From Scolanthus callimorphus (taxonomy: Eukaryota; Cnidaria; Anthozoa; Actiniaria; Edwardsiidae): a stretch of 64,000 bases of DNA. Shown one piece after another: positions 19,871-32,520 of the stretch. Position 1 is the first letter of the stretch. The number at the start of each line of letters is the position of its first letter. Location of the stretch: assembly GCA_033964015.1 (NCBI GenBank), contig CM066914.1, positions 23,302,234 to 23,366,233 on the forward strand, in the 5' to 3' direction. The position numbers and the translations under genes were made by a program. The notes beneath the pieces were generated by a model. That model saw only the letters and a list, made by a program, of their open reading frames with translations, had not been told where the DNA came from and searched no databases.

Positions 19871-22560
19871 TAGCATGGGGGTTCCTTTATAGTTACAAGA
19901 CAAGATGCTTCCTGAGACAAAGTGACGTTAAAACGCAACCAACCAACTTTGTCTTAACTGAAAAGCAAAGCCCTTTCACTATATGAAAAATTATCCCAAC
20001 CCGTCAATAAGGCCGGAGTGGCGCTTGGTAAGAGATTGTGAGATCAACGCTTAACAATTCAAGACTGTAATTTGTCAGAAAACGAGATAATTGTGAGACG
20101 GCTCTCTTAAAATCCAAGAGTTCGAGAATCTCTAAGAATTTAGCGAGATTCTTCATCTTCCGAACGACCATTCGCCACCCCTTCAATGCAATGGTAACGA
20201 AATAATAAGAATTGTTTTCTCACTACTTTAGGGAAAAGTGGACTGCCCCACTTAGAGGACTTATTGCTTCAAACTTGAAGAGCGAGGGCCTACCTTATTT
20301 CGAGTACTTAAAAATATATTTGAAGGGTTTCCTGAAAGGTCAAATGGCCACAAGTGACGACCAAAGATCACACAAGAAAAGTTATTTCATTTACACCTGG
20401 AATAGTTTGAAGTTTTTGGAATTTCAAAACGGAATAAGGAGAACAACACACGTTAAGGTCAATAAGTGGTCAAGAAAAAGAAGTAAAATTTAAAATTATT
20501 TGTGTCCCTTACCTTGGAGTATAGTGTTTCGGTTTCTTAAGAAAACTGGTGACAGCTACAACATCATCTTAAATATAAATAACGGTTAATATTTAATCTC
20601 TTAGTACAATAATACCATTCTCTTGAGCGGGTTGTGAATTTGCCGCACTAATAAGCACTTGTAAACAACAGTAAAACTTCACGTAAAGGAAACGAACATC
20701 ATTTGTCACATTTTTGTCGGCATTTCAATATCTTTCCAGCAAGGCAAAGCACGGGGTTTGGATTTGCGGCACGTTGGTCGCCATTGCGACCGACATTTTG
20801 CTTCTGGCGTCGACACTTCTGCAAAGCTGTCGAAATGACGTAACATTTTAAGCTAACTCCTCACAGATTGTAAAACGGCTACAATTTATGGTGGCGACAA
20901 AGTTGGTATACTTAGACATAGTTGAAAACTGGCGATTTAATAAAAACAGTCGATATCACAAGCGTCAGATTGTGTCTATATTATCTTCCATTGTAAAAAT
21001 TATATAGAACTAGGGGCGTCCCTGATAGAACGTTATTTTTCTGGATACTTTCACAGGTAAATCTGCCTATGAGTGATGCTTATGTTAAACAAACGAACAG
21101 AGAAAAGGTTCACAAAAAGCTATATAGACAATGATGAGAACGGTTCTTTATTGAACTGGGGCTCCTATTTTCTAACTCAACATTAATTTGTCTTGGTTAT
21201 TGAAATTTCACAACGGATTGGCACTGGTTGTTTTCCAACCTGTGTCAAGAACCTGTCATAACGAAGGCAACACATGTAAACATTGCAAACATTTCTACAG
21301 GCCTGACTTGGCTGCTTGGTAGGCGAGACCACGTCTCCTATGAATTCGCCGACTTGACTAATAGAAAGGCTGGTGCCATGTCAGTTGAACATTTCCATTA
21401 TGAACATCGTTCAGTTCAACATTTGTTAAACGCATGTGCGTAGCAGCCAGTCTTTCCAAGAGGGGAGGGGGGGGGGAGAGGAGGGTTCAAAATCTACCAT
21501 ATGTTAAACAATTTATGTTTCACGCTTCGTTATTACTTTTATAATTTTATATGGAGACCTGAAGGGGAAGGGGGGGGGGATGTTCGGAACCTGGGACCTC
21601 CCCTGGTTAAGCCCCTGAAACGCAAACTCGAAATACGTAAACGTGTACAGTGGAACGCCTCACGACAAAGGTCGTTCAACATCGTTGAACTTGGGTGTAG
21701 GGGTGTCAGACCAGCTCAAGATTTGTTTACCTTCCGTATGCATTGCTACACGACCTCAAATTTCACTGTTGCGATTGGCGATTTCACGCAAGAAAACTGT
21801 AATGTTAATTTTCTCGAATCAGAAAGTTAAACGTTCAAGGAGGCAAGCAAGGAGGCCAAAGGATAGCTTAGTACCATTTTGGTTGATTTAGCAATCAATT
21901 TCGATCCACTGAAGAGGCCGAATCCAGCGTTTTGGTTTGATTGACAGCTAAAAATCGCCAATCGCCCATCGCAACATTGAATTTTGAGGTCGCGTTGCAA
22001 TGCAAGTGGTAACATGGCGCGTTCAAAAAATTTTCCTCGTAGCAAAATTTTAGCAATTTTTTAAATAAAAGCTAAATGCACTAGCTTTTCATCAACTCAT
22101 GTTTGTAGCAGATTCTTAAGAAAAAGTGTTCGTGCAGACGGCACTAGGAAACATACATTAATTTAGCCGGCCAGGAGTATTTATTCCTAAAGAAAAAAAA
22201 GCATGTTTATTTTTCAATGTAGGTCCCAAAGGGGTTCCTATTGTTCTTCGCATTTCACAAGTTCAAACTGAAAATTTGCATCGAGTTTTCAACTGCGTTT
22301 TATTCTTGTAAGCCTGCAATACGCCTTGGGTGCTTATGGGCCTTGAGCAGTCATGAATGTAGATTATAATATGTGGTAATCGTGTTTTATCGTGTTTTAT
22401 TAAAGAAACTTTGAGATTACAAGAAACAATAAATATCGTTCAGAAACGGAAAATTTCTGTCTTCCGTCATTCGTACAAATGACATTCACCACCGATGAAA
22501 GTATCTGTTTAGTATAAAACGGATGCATAGGTTTCTGGCAGGTTCGCTTCACTATGGTGT
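19871..22560. other. Intergenic, nothing coding recognised
   Basis: AT-rich DNA between the putative 5' end of the 18-kb minicollagen and the 3' end of the 22.6-kb one. Several reading frames of 70-110 codons have no recognisable domain. An AATAAA near 22398 on the minus strand probably ends the 22.6-kb gene. Confidence 0.5.
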
Positions 22561-22847
22561 CTACTTTTTGCCGGCGGGACCAGGTGGTCCGGGTGGACCA
22601 GGAGGTCCGCACATTCCAGGGCATCCTTTTGGTCCAGGGCATCCAGGAAGGCCGCAAAGTCCAGTCCTCCCAGGGGGACCAGGAAATACTCGTGGAGGAG
22701 GGGGTGGTAGGTAGGGTGGAGAGGCCAAGGGTGGTGGGGGAGGGGGTGTTGCTGCGACTGCACAGCAGCTCCAGATGCAGCGGCGGGAAGGACACTCGGT
22801 TTTACATTCCTCGGGGCAGAGGCTTCTTGTTGCTCTAGTCTTGAAAA
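22561..22847 (-). CDS. Minicollagen with cysteines in the triple helix, terminal exon
   Basis: Joined to 24990-25062 it gives 360 nt and 119 residues. Order: signal peptide, short basic propeptide (FKTRATRS), a cysteine domain C-x3-C-x3-C-x4-C-x3-C-C at 35-53 (one extra residue, PSRR), polyproline 59-64 and 72-76, then 13 Gly-X-Y triplets (81-119) ending GKK with no C-terminal cysteine domain. The helix contains four cysteines ([12 protein letters not shown]), which is unusual: fibrillar helices rarely hold Cys. The acceptor GGTTTCAG at 22848-22849 is phase 1. The sense frame lacks an internal Met before the helix, so the largest apparent open frames here are in other frames. The C-terminal helix resembles the second half of the 36.9-kb paralogue ([16 protein letters not shown]), pointing to a shared origin. 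Confidence 0.88.
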
Positions 22848-23792
22848 CTGAAACCGCAATGAACAGTCGTTAGTTTGTTGCCATCGCGACCAAGTTTTAG
22901 GTAATAAAAGAACTCTGTAACATTTTGTATTATTATTTAAGATTCAATTAAAATGCAGATAAAAAAAAATGAAATAAAATACTTTTAAGTACCTAAAAAA
23001 AGTTTTAGGTAATAGCGTTGCCAGTTGGCAAACATGCCGTAAATTTCAAAGCTTTCTACCCAAACACGAAAAAAAAAAAATAGTTATGATATTGTCTCGA
23101 CAGATGGCGACTTGTGGAAAAAAATCGTTACAAACTTCGTTACAAAATAAAATTAGAAAGGAGCTGTGTCACTTTGGTGATGTAAATAAACATGGAAATA
23201 ACTGATGGAGAGACAAAATACTAGTCTAAGTTTGTTAAATGGCCTGGTCATCATTGTAAGCTTCATGGACCTTTTACAGAGCGGATGGAAACGGATTGCA
23301 ACAATGAGTTTTTGAAATCTTGTCAGGATGAACAGTTTTCTGAGTTTCAAGTTACATCAGAATTTGTTTGCAAATCGGCAGCTTTGCAAATAAAACTTAC
23401 CTACATTGCTTATTAGGTGATATAGGGTGTAATAAGTGAATTGGAGATGGTTACATGCATGTTACATGCAAATTTAGAGTTGTAATTACTAATTTGTTCA
23501 AATAACCGTGACACAGCCCCTTTAATAGATGTCTATTTGAGTACATCTGAGTAATTATTTAAGTTATTATTTTTTATACTTAACGAGTTTTCTATGATTC
23601 AATAGTATTTATTTATTAAAGAGGCGCGAGACTTCTAGAGACTCATAGAAAACGAGAACGAGAAGTCTTGTATTGTTTTAGCAGAAAACCACTAGCATAC
23701 TACCTTCGATTTATTGCTAAAACTACTCGCTATCAATCACGTGATTGCAGAATTCGTTGTAGTATGCGAGTTGATTTCTACTAATCATATTT

Positions 23793-24090
23793 AACAATTA
23801 GACCTCAAGGCCGAATGTGCTATGATGAATAGACCATGAGGCCGAAGGCCAAATGGTCTATTGATATCATAGCACATGAGGACGAGAGGTCTAATTGTTT
23901 TAGTATAAACAAACTAGTTGGTCGGTTTTGGCAATGAATTCCATTATTTTATGTTCAAAAAATCAAGTTTTATTGCAAAGAAAGGTGGTGGTTTTGCCAG
24001 GCACGGTCTATCACTAATAGACCATTAGTAGCTCAGCCAATCAGAATGCAGGATTTGTAATAGACCATTAGTTGGTTTATACTAAGAATA
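23793..24090. mobile_element. ~300-bp palindromic repeat (ATTAGACCTC family)
   Basis: Contains ATTAGACCTCAAGGCCGAATG, its inverted partner GAGGACGAGAGGTCTAATTG, and AATAGACCATTAGT repeats. A full copy lies in the opposite orientation at 31335-31632 and shorter relatives at 39285-39480 and 53155-53250. It is non-coding and probably a MITE. It falls in the intron of the 22.6-kb minicollagen. Confidence 0.75.
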
Positions 24091-24989
24091 ATTAGTCGCC
24101 ACAGGCTCGTTGAATATTGGCCGAAGCCTCGTTTCGGCGACTTATTGTCAAATTTGAACGATAATAATGATAGACCATGTTTGTCGGTAAGATATAATAA
24201 TAGGAGAGGCTAAAAAATAAGCAAAGTGAATCGATTCTTTCTCTGGCCAATGACTGGTCATTAAAGAGCCGCGTGTCAGCCGCCATTTTGACAGGATAGC
24301 AACATACCAAGTCGGAGAAAGCATCCATTTCCATCGGCTGATTTAGAGAATACAAACCAATTTTCTCAATCAAATTAAATCTGAAACTTTGTTTTTAGAA
24401 GTTGCTTTAGATATTTCTTCATGTAATTCGTCTTATAATATCCAACGAAAACAATAACAAAGGAGTGGCTGACACAGGCTCTATAATCTTTAATCTTTAC
24501 ATCATTTTTAGCCCGGCTTCATTTGCCATTTTTGTTCAGTTTTAATTTTTCTTTCTTGTTCCCTTTGTTCATCCGAAATTCCTATTTTGATTTTTTCGTC
24601 TGTTTGTATTTTTTCCAATATAATACCTGTTGTTCAGTCCGGTAGTATTTTTGATATCTGGTTTTGTATCGGTTTTGACGCACCTTTGTGCTTTTAATTC
24701 GTTTGTTAGTGTTTGTAAAAGCTAAAGCGATATGAACGAGGCGCATCTTTAGATGAAGTCTTTGCTAAAGTTCACTCACTGGCTGACATAGATCGCCATG
24801 TCCGCTTTCAAATGTTTGAGGGTGCTAGATCATTTTTTTTATTTCAAAAGCGCAACGCTCACTTAAAATGTAGTTTTGTTTCTGTAGTCATACTTTGGAG
24901 TTATTATAACGTTTAGATCAGTCGTCTTGGTAATGCTTTCTCCATCGCGAGAGATGACGAAAAAGTGAAGTAATGTTCATTTGACTTAC

Positions 24990-25062
24990 TTCCTTCAATA
25001 GTGTTGCCCTCTGACACGCATATGATCGCCGCGAAAGCGAGTAGAATCACTTTCAGTTCCAT
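24990..25062 (-). CDS. Signal-peptide exon of the 22.6-kb minicollagen
   Basis: ATG at about 25062 opens MELKVILLAFAAIICVSEG-NTIEG, a clear signal peptide with cleavage expected after SEG. The donor GGAA|GTAAGT ends the exon in phase 1; the split codon becomes Ile. An acceptor TGTATTTTAG lies two bases before the ATG. The first residues MELKVILLAF resemble MELRLVIAF of the 18-kb gene, supporting duplication. The inner boundary may be off by one base in my reading. Confidence 0.82.
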
Positions 25063-25138
25063 ATTCTAAAATACAGCAAAGACAAGATTATTAGCAGACA
25101 ACACTTAAATCGTCATACAGCATCCAGCTTCTACTCAC

Positions 25139-25180
25139 CTGATAACACACTAGACCTGAGTGACTTGAACGGTGCTGGTT
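25139..25180 (-). other. Putative 5' UTR exon (22.6-kb minicollagen)
   Basis: A donor GTTATCAG|GTGAGTAG at 25137-25139 lies about 70 bp upstream of the acceptor that precedes the signal-peptide ATG. This is the best-supported non-coding first exon of the cluster together with that at 40974. The transcription start is not visible. Confidence 0.5.
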
Positions 25181-25399
25181 TACCTTTCGTAATTCAACAA
25201 CCTGTCATAATCTTTACTTGACTTTGGGCAAGTAACATTGTTATAGAATGCAACTATCAATGGTATTGGGCTAAAAATAAAAACAACAGCTCAAAAACAG
25301 GTATGTTTTGGATAAACTAATCAAGGGAAACAGAATACCCGGTGATTAAGGTTAAGAGAGTTTCCCAAAGTGAAAGAAAGGCACTGGTTACGGGATTCA

Positions 25400-25815
25400 C
25401 GTAAGACTCTTTTTTTACTTTAGTCAAGAGTCCATTCCTAAGATTGTGATCTGCTACTAAGTTTGCCTCCAACACAGTAGAATAAGTGCTATTTATAGAA
25501 TCTCATTCCCTACTAACTATAGACAAGGGCAAGAGTCCATTACTAAGAGTGTTGACCTGCTACTAAGTTTACCGCCAACACAGTAGAATAAGTGCTATTT
25601 ATAGAATTTCATTCCCTATTAACTATAGACAAGGGCAAGAGTCCATTACTAAGAGTGTTGACCTGCTACTAAGTTTACCGCCAACACAGTAGAATAAGTG
25701 CTATTTATAGAATCACATCCCCTACTAACTATAGACAAGGGCAAGAGTCCATTGCTAAGAGTGTCCATCTTCTACTAACTTTGCCGCCAACACAGTAGAA
25801 AAAGTCCTATTTTTA
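25400..25815. repeat. ~105-bp tandem repeat, inverted partner of 19090-19525
   Basis: Four units of CAACACAGTAGAATAAGTGC, TATTTATAGAAT, CTATAGACAAGGGCAAGAGT with a period near 105 bp. This is the reverse complement of the array at 19090-19525. Confidence 0.88.
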
Positions 25816-28800
25816 GGCTGGGGCTAAATCAGTTTCACATGCCGATTTAATTTCCTGCGATGCCCAGTTGATACTCAACAATTTCAAATCAAAAGATCGG
25901 GAACCTTCATTTTTACGGTGCTTTTTAACGAATCTTGAAGCGGAGAAACATCACTGAACGTGATTCAACAAGGTGTTCAAATTTTCAAATTCAACTTTTC
26001 CCGCACCCGCACCCGCACCCGCATCAGAAACTCGCGACACTCGACAATTTAGTTTGCAAACTTTTTGATTCTTATTCAGTGACTGGTTTGAGTTTTGAGC
26101 CGGCGAAAAAGTTGCCTAATCTCTGGTCCTAAAATTTAGTTGAAACCCGTTATCATGATCTATAGCTAAGAACGAGTTTGCGTTTCTAGGAACCAAATAG
26201 GATAATCCGCTTGCTCTTTTCTCGCCCATAACCCACAATATTACGTCACAGAATTGTGATATCTGACAATTTGACAAAGCGCTTTCGTGGACCATTTTCA
26301 AGAGGCATAACGCATCTTTGAAACGCTGTCACGCGAGTTTTAGTCGGACGCAGCTAAAATTTGAAGAAGATAAATGTTTCATCAAAGAATATCCTTTCTG
26401 GAGGAAAGCTAACAGGGAATTTCTGCAGAAGCCCATTCATGGGAAAAGCTGAATTTCCCATTGTAGATGAATGTGAAGTGTTCTGATTTCCCATTGCTAT
26501 CCATGGGAATTCCCATGCATGTGCCTTGGGAGATTCAGCTTTACCATGGAAAGGACCACATCTTCAGTGGCAGATAACTCAACTGTACCAAGAAAAACAT
26601 AATGCCAGTATCGATCATTCTTACAACTCGTGTAAATCCCACATCTGTACACCGCATTTGATCATATTATGCAGTATGGATATTTGAGGTATAACGGTGA
26701 AAACATTATAACAATTGTTATTATCACAACCATTCAGGTATAACCACCTAAAAAAAACTGTGGCGCTTGAATTGGAATGGCTTTTTACTCGCGCTTCCTG
26801 TGGAAGAGCCCGAGTTATAAATTCGGCTGCCGTTTCATTGTCGCGTGGGCCTGGGTACAGATACTAGTAAAAGAAAAATAGTTGTGTTCCCGTGCTCTGG
26901 CTCGAACTGGCAAGCTTTGGCGCTCTCCCAACTCTGATGGAATGCTAGTCGCAAAATATATCTTATTTAGCCAGTGTCTGTAATCTGTGTCATTATTACA
27001 TCATCCCCGTTTATAGTAAGTACAACAGTGATCAATCAACATAATGTTAAATGATTAAAGCTACATGCAAGTGAGGAGATTGTTATTGCATCAATACAAC
27101 GAGTGTGCAATAATGTTGAATTGAATTCTGTGCGGAGTGGAGTATGGTTTACTTCACAAGTCATCGAACCATCCACGATCGAGTCATACACGATCGAGTT
27201 TTTAGCGCTGCCTTGAAGCAAACTTGGCTTTGTTTTCGTGGAAAATACATCTAGATTAATTGAATGTAGCCCTGAAATGTTAAGAGAAGGTTTAATATTA
27301 ACATGTTAATTCTGAAAATGAAATATGTATTAAGCAAACTGAGCCGAAATATTTATTTCGTATTTGACCTGTGCGTGAAACCGAAGTCTTCCGATTCACG
27401 TGTCTCTGGTATTGAATCATCCATGAAATGATGTGACAAATAGAGGCAGCCTAGATAATCACCAAATAACTACGCCTTGAATTTGTCAATTTTTCACTCA
27501 ATTTTTTATAAAGATAGATATAGACAAAAGACCGAGCTCACGCAGTTATGCGTCTAGTTTACTATTATATTCTATTATTAATGTGCCTTGGGCCTTTGGA
27601 TAGATTTTTTTAGCAGTCTAATTGCTGTTTCAGAGTTCTACTGCTCTATTAGAAATGACTACGAAAATCCCAGTTCGTCTTATGCCATGGTTGTTTACCA
27701 AAATATAAGGCTAGCGGTCTACATAAATAACACACAGTCCTATCTATATTATACTTAAACTGAGGCTTAAAAAGAAAATGAAACTTAAATTGCATTATAG
27801 GCATTATTAGTTTGCGGTAGTTTGAAAACTATTAGCCTAATAATAAATCAAAAATGCTTATTCGCAAATCCACTTCTATCCGCTCGATAACTCACGAAAA
27901 TACTCCAAATTTGTACTCATATGGCAGTTGAAGAGTTTTTAACAAACCTAGACGATTATTTTGCGCATTTCTTGCGAGTTTGACTGCATTTAAGCTACCT
28001 ATATAAACCCCACAATCGTGACACTTCCCCTTTAATCAGTCACCTTGCGACGAAAAAGTGTAGAGAAGGAAATAATTCCAATACTGTCCCATTACAGTAA
28101 CTTTTTCAGCTTTATCGCACCCTTTGGATATCAGGGTAGTTTGTTATCTCCAAAGCTATCGGCCTTAAACTAAGCAGCTTTCGTAATTTAGGCACTTATT
28201 GAGCTGAGCAAACTGGACGACAATCTCCCGCGCTCCTCCCCCCATATTCGGATGGTATGCATGATTTTCGTATTTCTAGGTGGTTCTTTTTTTGAACGAA
28301 AACGTAACGCTGAAAAACTTATAAATATATATTTCAGCAAGAGTGGATTACAAAGAGTTTCCATATTTACTATGTACGCCCGAATCACAGTCAGAAAAGT
28401 TGTCTATTTTTAGAACTAGGATGCCCGCGAAAATTCGTCATCCACAGGGTTCCCACTTTCTCGCCACGCGAACAGTTGTGAGATACAGCCTAAAATTGAA
28501 TCGCAGATCAATCGAAAAACCGTTAAAATCGCAAAGATAAGGTAGGATGTTCTCTATTTTGTTGTGTATTGGGTATACGAGCATTCGAGCCTGAGCATTC
28601 GAATACTTTCGCGCGCGAAATTCAAATCTAAAAATAGACACTTTTCTGACTGTGATGTGGACAAATACAGTAGGGAAAGATTCTAACTCTTGTTAATCCA
28701 CTCTTGATTTCAGGGTATATTTCAGGGTCGTTTGAACTAAAATGGTTCGCCGACAGAATCGGATGATATTGATATTCATCAAATTAAAGGGCAGAAGGAA

Positions 28801-29189
28801 ATTTTAAAATTGTCAATACGTTTTACTTCTTAGGGTGGACATTTTTTCTGACCAGTTATTTTTAGGATGGAAATACGGTCTTCCCGACGGTTATCCCTAC
28901 CATTTTAGCGGAGCACCATACATAAGAAAATATCGTATACATAGTAACCCATGGAGCTCATTTCTGAACGTCACGAGCATTATCGTTCATTTTGATGACG
29001 CCATTGATCACGTTGAGGCACGTGACTTTGGTGCATAGTTCCTCTTATGGCCTTTGAAAATTTGTCCAAGTTTGGCTTACGTAGAAGCTTCGATATGAAT
29101 TTTTCTTTCTTTTACCCGAATAAAACCGTCCGCCGTCCGTAAGTGTACACATGGGAACCCTGTGGTATACGAAGTAAACAATATTTCTC
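25816..29189. other. Intergenic, nothing coding recognised
   Basis: AT-rich, no exon that I can support. A short (CCCGCA)n run lies near 26000 and a diffuse inverted repeat around CCCATTCATGGGAAAAGCTG near 26430-26530. Confidence 0.5.
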
Positions 29190-29197
29190 CTCATGGG

Positions 29198-30812
29198 TAG
29201 GCCTGTCCCTGTCCCGATTGCATGCGCTGAAAAAATCGCCAAAAAGTGCTCAAAATATAGCAAAAAAAAGTGCTCAAATAGTGCTCGATTTCTATAAAAA
29301 GTACTTAAAAGTTAGAAATAGTGCTCGAAAAGTTGCTCACAGTTATTCGAGAATAAATAGAATAGTATAAAAATAGAATAGAACATAATAGAAGAGTCTT
29401 TATCCACTACTTGGTACTTGCTAGCTTGCACCATAATCTCATATTTCTCAATAGTTCTATCAAACTACTTTATGAGATGATCATTAAGTAACAACGTTTG
29501 TCGAACGAAAACCCATAATATATAGATTTAGCCACTGCCTAAAAGCGGAGCTCCCGGTTACATATTTTTATAAAAGGGTGCGTTTACCTATCTTGTTGGG
29601 CCGTTGCTAGGGAAAATTATAAGTCTTGCAAAAGATTAATAATGTGACGTGTCGCGACGTCACTTTTGCTACAGAAAACATTCTTGTTCTCCATTGCCAT
29701 ACTTGTTGCATTTCAAAGGGCTCCATACCCATGTCACGTGATCTTGTCACGTGATCTTGGTAGTGCACCCCCCTTGCCTCCAAAATAAGTTTACCCAAGT
29801 TTGGTCACCTAGCGATGTTGCCTTCCTGAGATATTCACTTTTCTAGTTTTGATGACGTCATGTCACGTGACCTTGATTGTGCACCCCCCTTGCCTCCAAA
29901 ATAACTTTACCCAAGTTTGGTCACCTAGCGATGTCGCCTTCTTGAGATATTGACTTTTCTAGTTTTGATGACGTCATCGATGACGTCATGTCACGTGACC
30001 TTGGTGGTGCACTCCCCTTGCCTCCAAAATAACTTTACCCAAGTTTGGTCACCTAGCGATGTTGCCTTCTTGAGATATTGACATTTCTAGTTTTGATGAC
30101 GTCATCGATGATCTCACGTCACGTGACCTTGGAAGTGAACTTCCCTTGCCTCCAAAATAACTTTACCCAAGTTTGGTCACCTAGCGATGTTGCCTTCTTG
30201 AGATATTGACATTGCTAGTTTTGATGACGTCATCGATGATGTCATGTCACGTGACCTTGGAAGTGAACTCCCCTTACCTCCAAAATATTTTTACCCAAGT
30301 TTGGTCACCTAGCGATGTTGCCTTCTTGAGAAATTGACTTTTCTAGTTTTAATGACGTCATCGATGACGTCATGTCACGTGACCTTGGTGGTGCACTCCC
30401 CTTGCCTCCAAAATAACTTTACCCAAGTTTGGTCACCTAGCGATGTTGCCTTCTTGAGATATTGACTTTTCTAGTTTCGATGACGTCATCGATGACGTCA
30501 TGTCACGTGGCCTTGGTGGTGCACCCCCCTTACCTCCAAAATAACTTTACCCAAGTATGGTCACCTATCGATGTTGCCTTCTTGAGATATTGATTTTTCT
30601 AGTTTCGATGACGTCATTCCGGACGAACGAACGAACGAACGCACAAACCGGAAGTCCATGACAGAATCGTTGGATGCATATACACTTTTTTTGTTCCTTT
30701 TTCTCCTGCATGTAGCTATGGGGCTCCGCTCGCGGGAGCTCCGCTATAACTTTATCAGTCAAGCACAGTGCTCCTATTAGAAAAAGTGCCCAGCGCAATC
30801 GGGACAGGCCTA
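29198..30812. mobile_element. hAT-like non-autonomous element, 1.6 kb
   Basis: Inverted ends TAGGCCTGTCCC (29198) and GGGACAGGCCTA (to 30812) are flanked by an 8-bp direct repeat with one mismatch (CTCATGGG at 29190-29197, ATCATGGG at 30813-30820), as in hAT elements. Inside is a second inverted pair, GCGGAGCTCCCGG near 29547 and its counterpart near 30730, and a seven-copy tandem array. No transposase frame. Confidence 0.78.
29735..30620. repeat. ~118-bp tandem array, about seven units
   Basis: Each unit reads through GTCACGTGACCTTGG, CCCTTGCCTCCAAAATAA, TTTGGTCACCTAGCGATG, TTCTTGAGATATTGAC and GATGACGTCATCGATGACGT. The units therefore contain regular CACGTG (E-box) and TGACGTCA (CRE) palindromes. 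The array is contained in the hAT-like element at 29198-30812. Confidence 0.9.
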
Positions 30813-31334
30813 ATCATGGGAATATGCTAAGACAACCGGCAAGACAACCATACTTGGGGTATTTTATGTAGGTCGTGGCTATAGATGGAATCCTTCAGAC
30901 GTAGGTGACCGAGTCCCTTCGGACTCATTCGACATTCGGGATCGCCTCCGGAGTGTGGCCGAAGACTTAGGGACGGACCGCTAGAAAAGTGATGGGGGGT
31001 TGGAGCAAAAGCAAAAAAAAATTATTTCCATGTTGCTCATGGACCAAGATGAGCGTGGCCAAGGGAAAGGGAAAGGAAAGGTTCAAAATATCTTGCCAAG
31101 CACTTTTTTTTACGTGTTTACGTTACTATCACATCAATTAATACATAAAAAACGTAAAATATCAGGAGACAAAATTTGTGGCTAAAATTGTACCCCGTGA
31201 AAAGAAAATCTTGCCGAGCCACCCAGTGTTAAAAAAATCTAACTGGATGTTCAAAAAATATGTAATATATATCCTCTTTAAAAGTCCTCCCCTAACCATG
31301 GTAATGGTTCGTCTAATGGTCCGCCATATGCCGT

Positions 31335-31632
31335 TTTAGTATAAACCAACTAATGGTCTATTACAAATCCTGCATTCTGATTGGCTGAGCTACTAATGGT
31401 CTATTAGTGATAGACCGTGCCTGGCAAAACCACCACCTTTCTTTGCAAGAAAACTTTATTTTTTCAACATAAAATAATGGCATTCATTGCCAAAAACCGA
31501 CCAACTAGTTGGTTTATACTAAAACAATTAGACCTCTCGTCCTCATGTGCTATGATATCAATAGACCATTCGGCCTTCGGCCTCATGGTCTATTCATCAT
31601 AGCACATTCGGCCTTGAGGTCTAATTGTTAAG
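31335..31632. mobile_element. ~300-bp palindromic repeat, inverted copy of 23793-24090
   Basis: Reverse complement of the element at 23793-24090 over its whole length, including GGTCTATTACAAATCCTGCA and ATTAGACCTCTCGTCCTCAT. Non-coding. Confidence 0.78.
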
Positions 31633-31970
31633 TATTCGTTCAGTGAAACTATTTTTAGAAAGCTCGATTTCATGTAATTTGTTTGCGTTTCCTTATCGAC
31701 TGATAGAATAGCTGAGCACTATTTAGAAGATACAATTTTATGGCTTTGAACCATAAATATAAAGAACTAAAGCCGGGAATAAATATCATCGCTTATACTT
31801 ATGTAAAGCTACCGAGAAACCATATACGACCTCGTTCAAAAGCAGCAAATATGAGTAAAAGTAATTAAAAAGGGTAAAACAGTAGTGTGAACATGCTTCC
31901 ATCTGCAATAGAGAATAGAGTCCTTCAGGCGTAGGAATCCTGACGTAGATGGTATCGCGTGACACTCGTG

Positions 31971-32152
31971 GCAATAGGTCTCTTGCGAGATGACATCATA
32001 TTCAAAATGGCGGCCTCCTGACAAAGGAATTTTACCCCCTATCAATCCCACAATGCATCACAACTGGTGCATTGTGGGATTGATAGGAAGTAAAAGTCCT
32101 TTTTTCAGGAGGCCGCCATTTTGAATATGACGTCATCTCGCAAGAGGCCTAT
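31971..32152. mobile_element. Foldback element around ATTCAAAATGGCGGCCTCC
   Basis: Arms CTCTTGCGAGATGACATCAT...GGCGGCCTCCTGA and the complement, with a central inverted TATCAATCCCACAATGCA. A nearly perfect hairpin of about 180 bp. Non-coding. Confidence 0.75.
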
Positions 32153-32520
32153 TACATCACTTGACCTTGTTTACATAAATCCGGAACCAATTTCCAAAAT
32201 TCCATGGGAAGTTTACTAGATTAGGCTTTCGACTAGGGATTTCAGTGCTACTTGGTGAGATAAGCCTATACTGAAGAAACGATTTCACATTAAGTTTGGC
32301 CAGTTTATTGTAATGAAATTGAAAGTTGATGCTGTTATTCAAACATCCACGCAATTCTGCCTGCGACTCAAGAGATTCGCCCGTACGAAACGAAACAAAT
32401 TTTTAATGGTTAGGAAATGATAGAGAGCGCAATAACAAATAACACGAGCATGTAATTTTATTAGCCTTCAAAATAGTTCTTAAAATCTGAAAATAGAAAT
32501 GTCTGATACACTGTATCACT

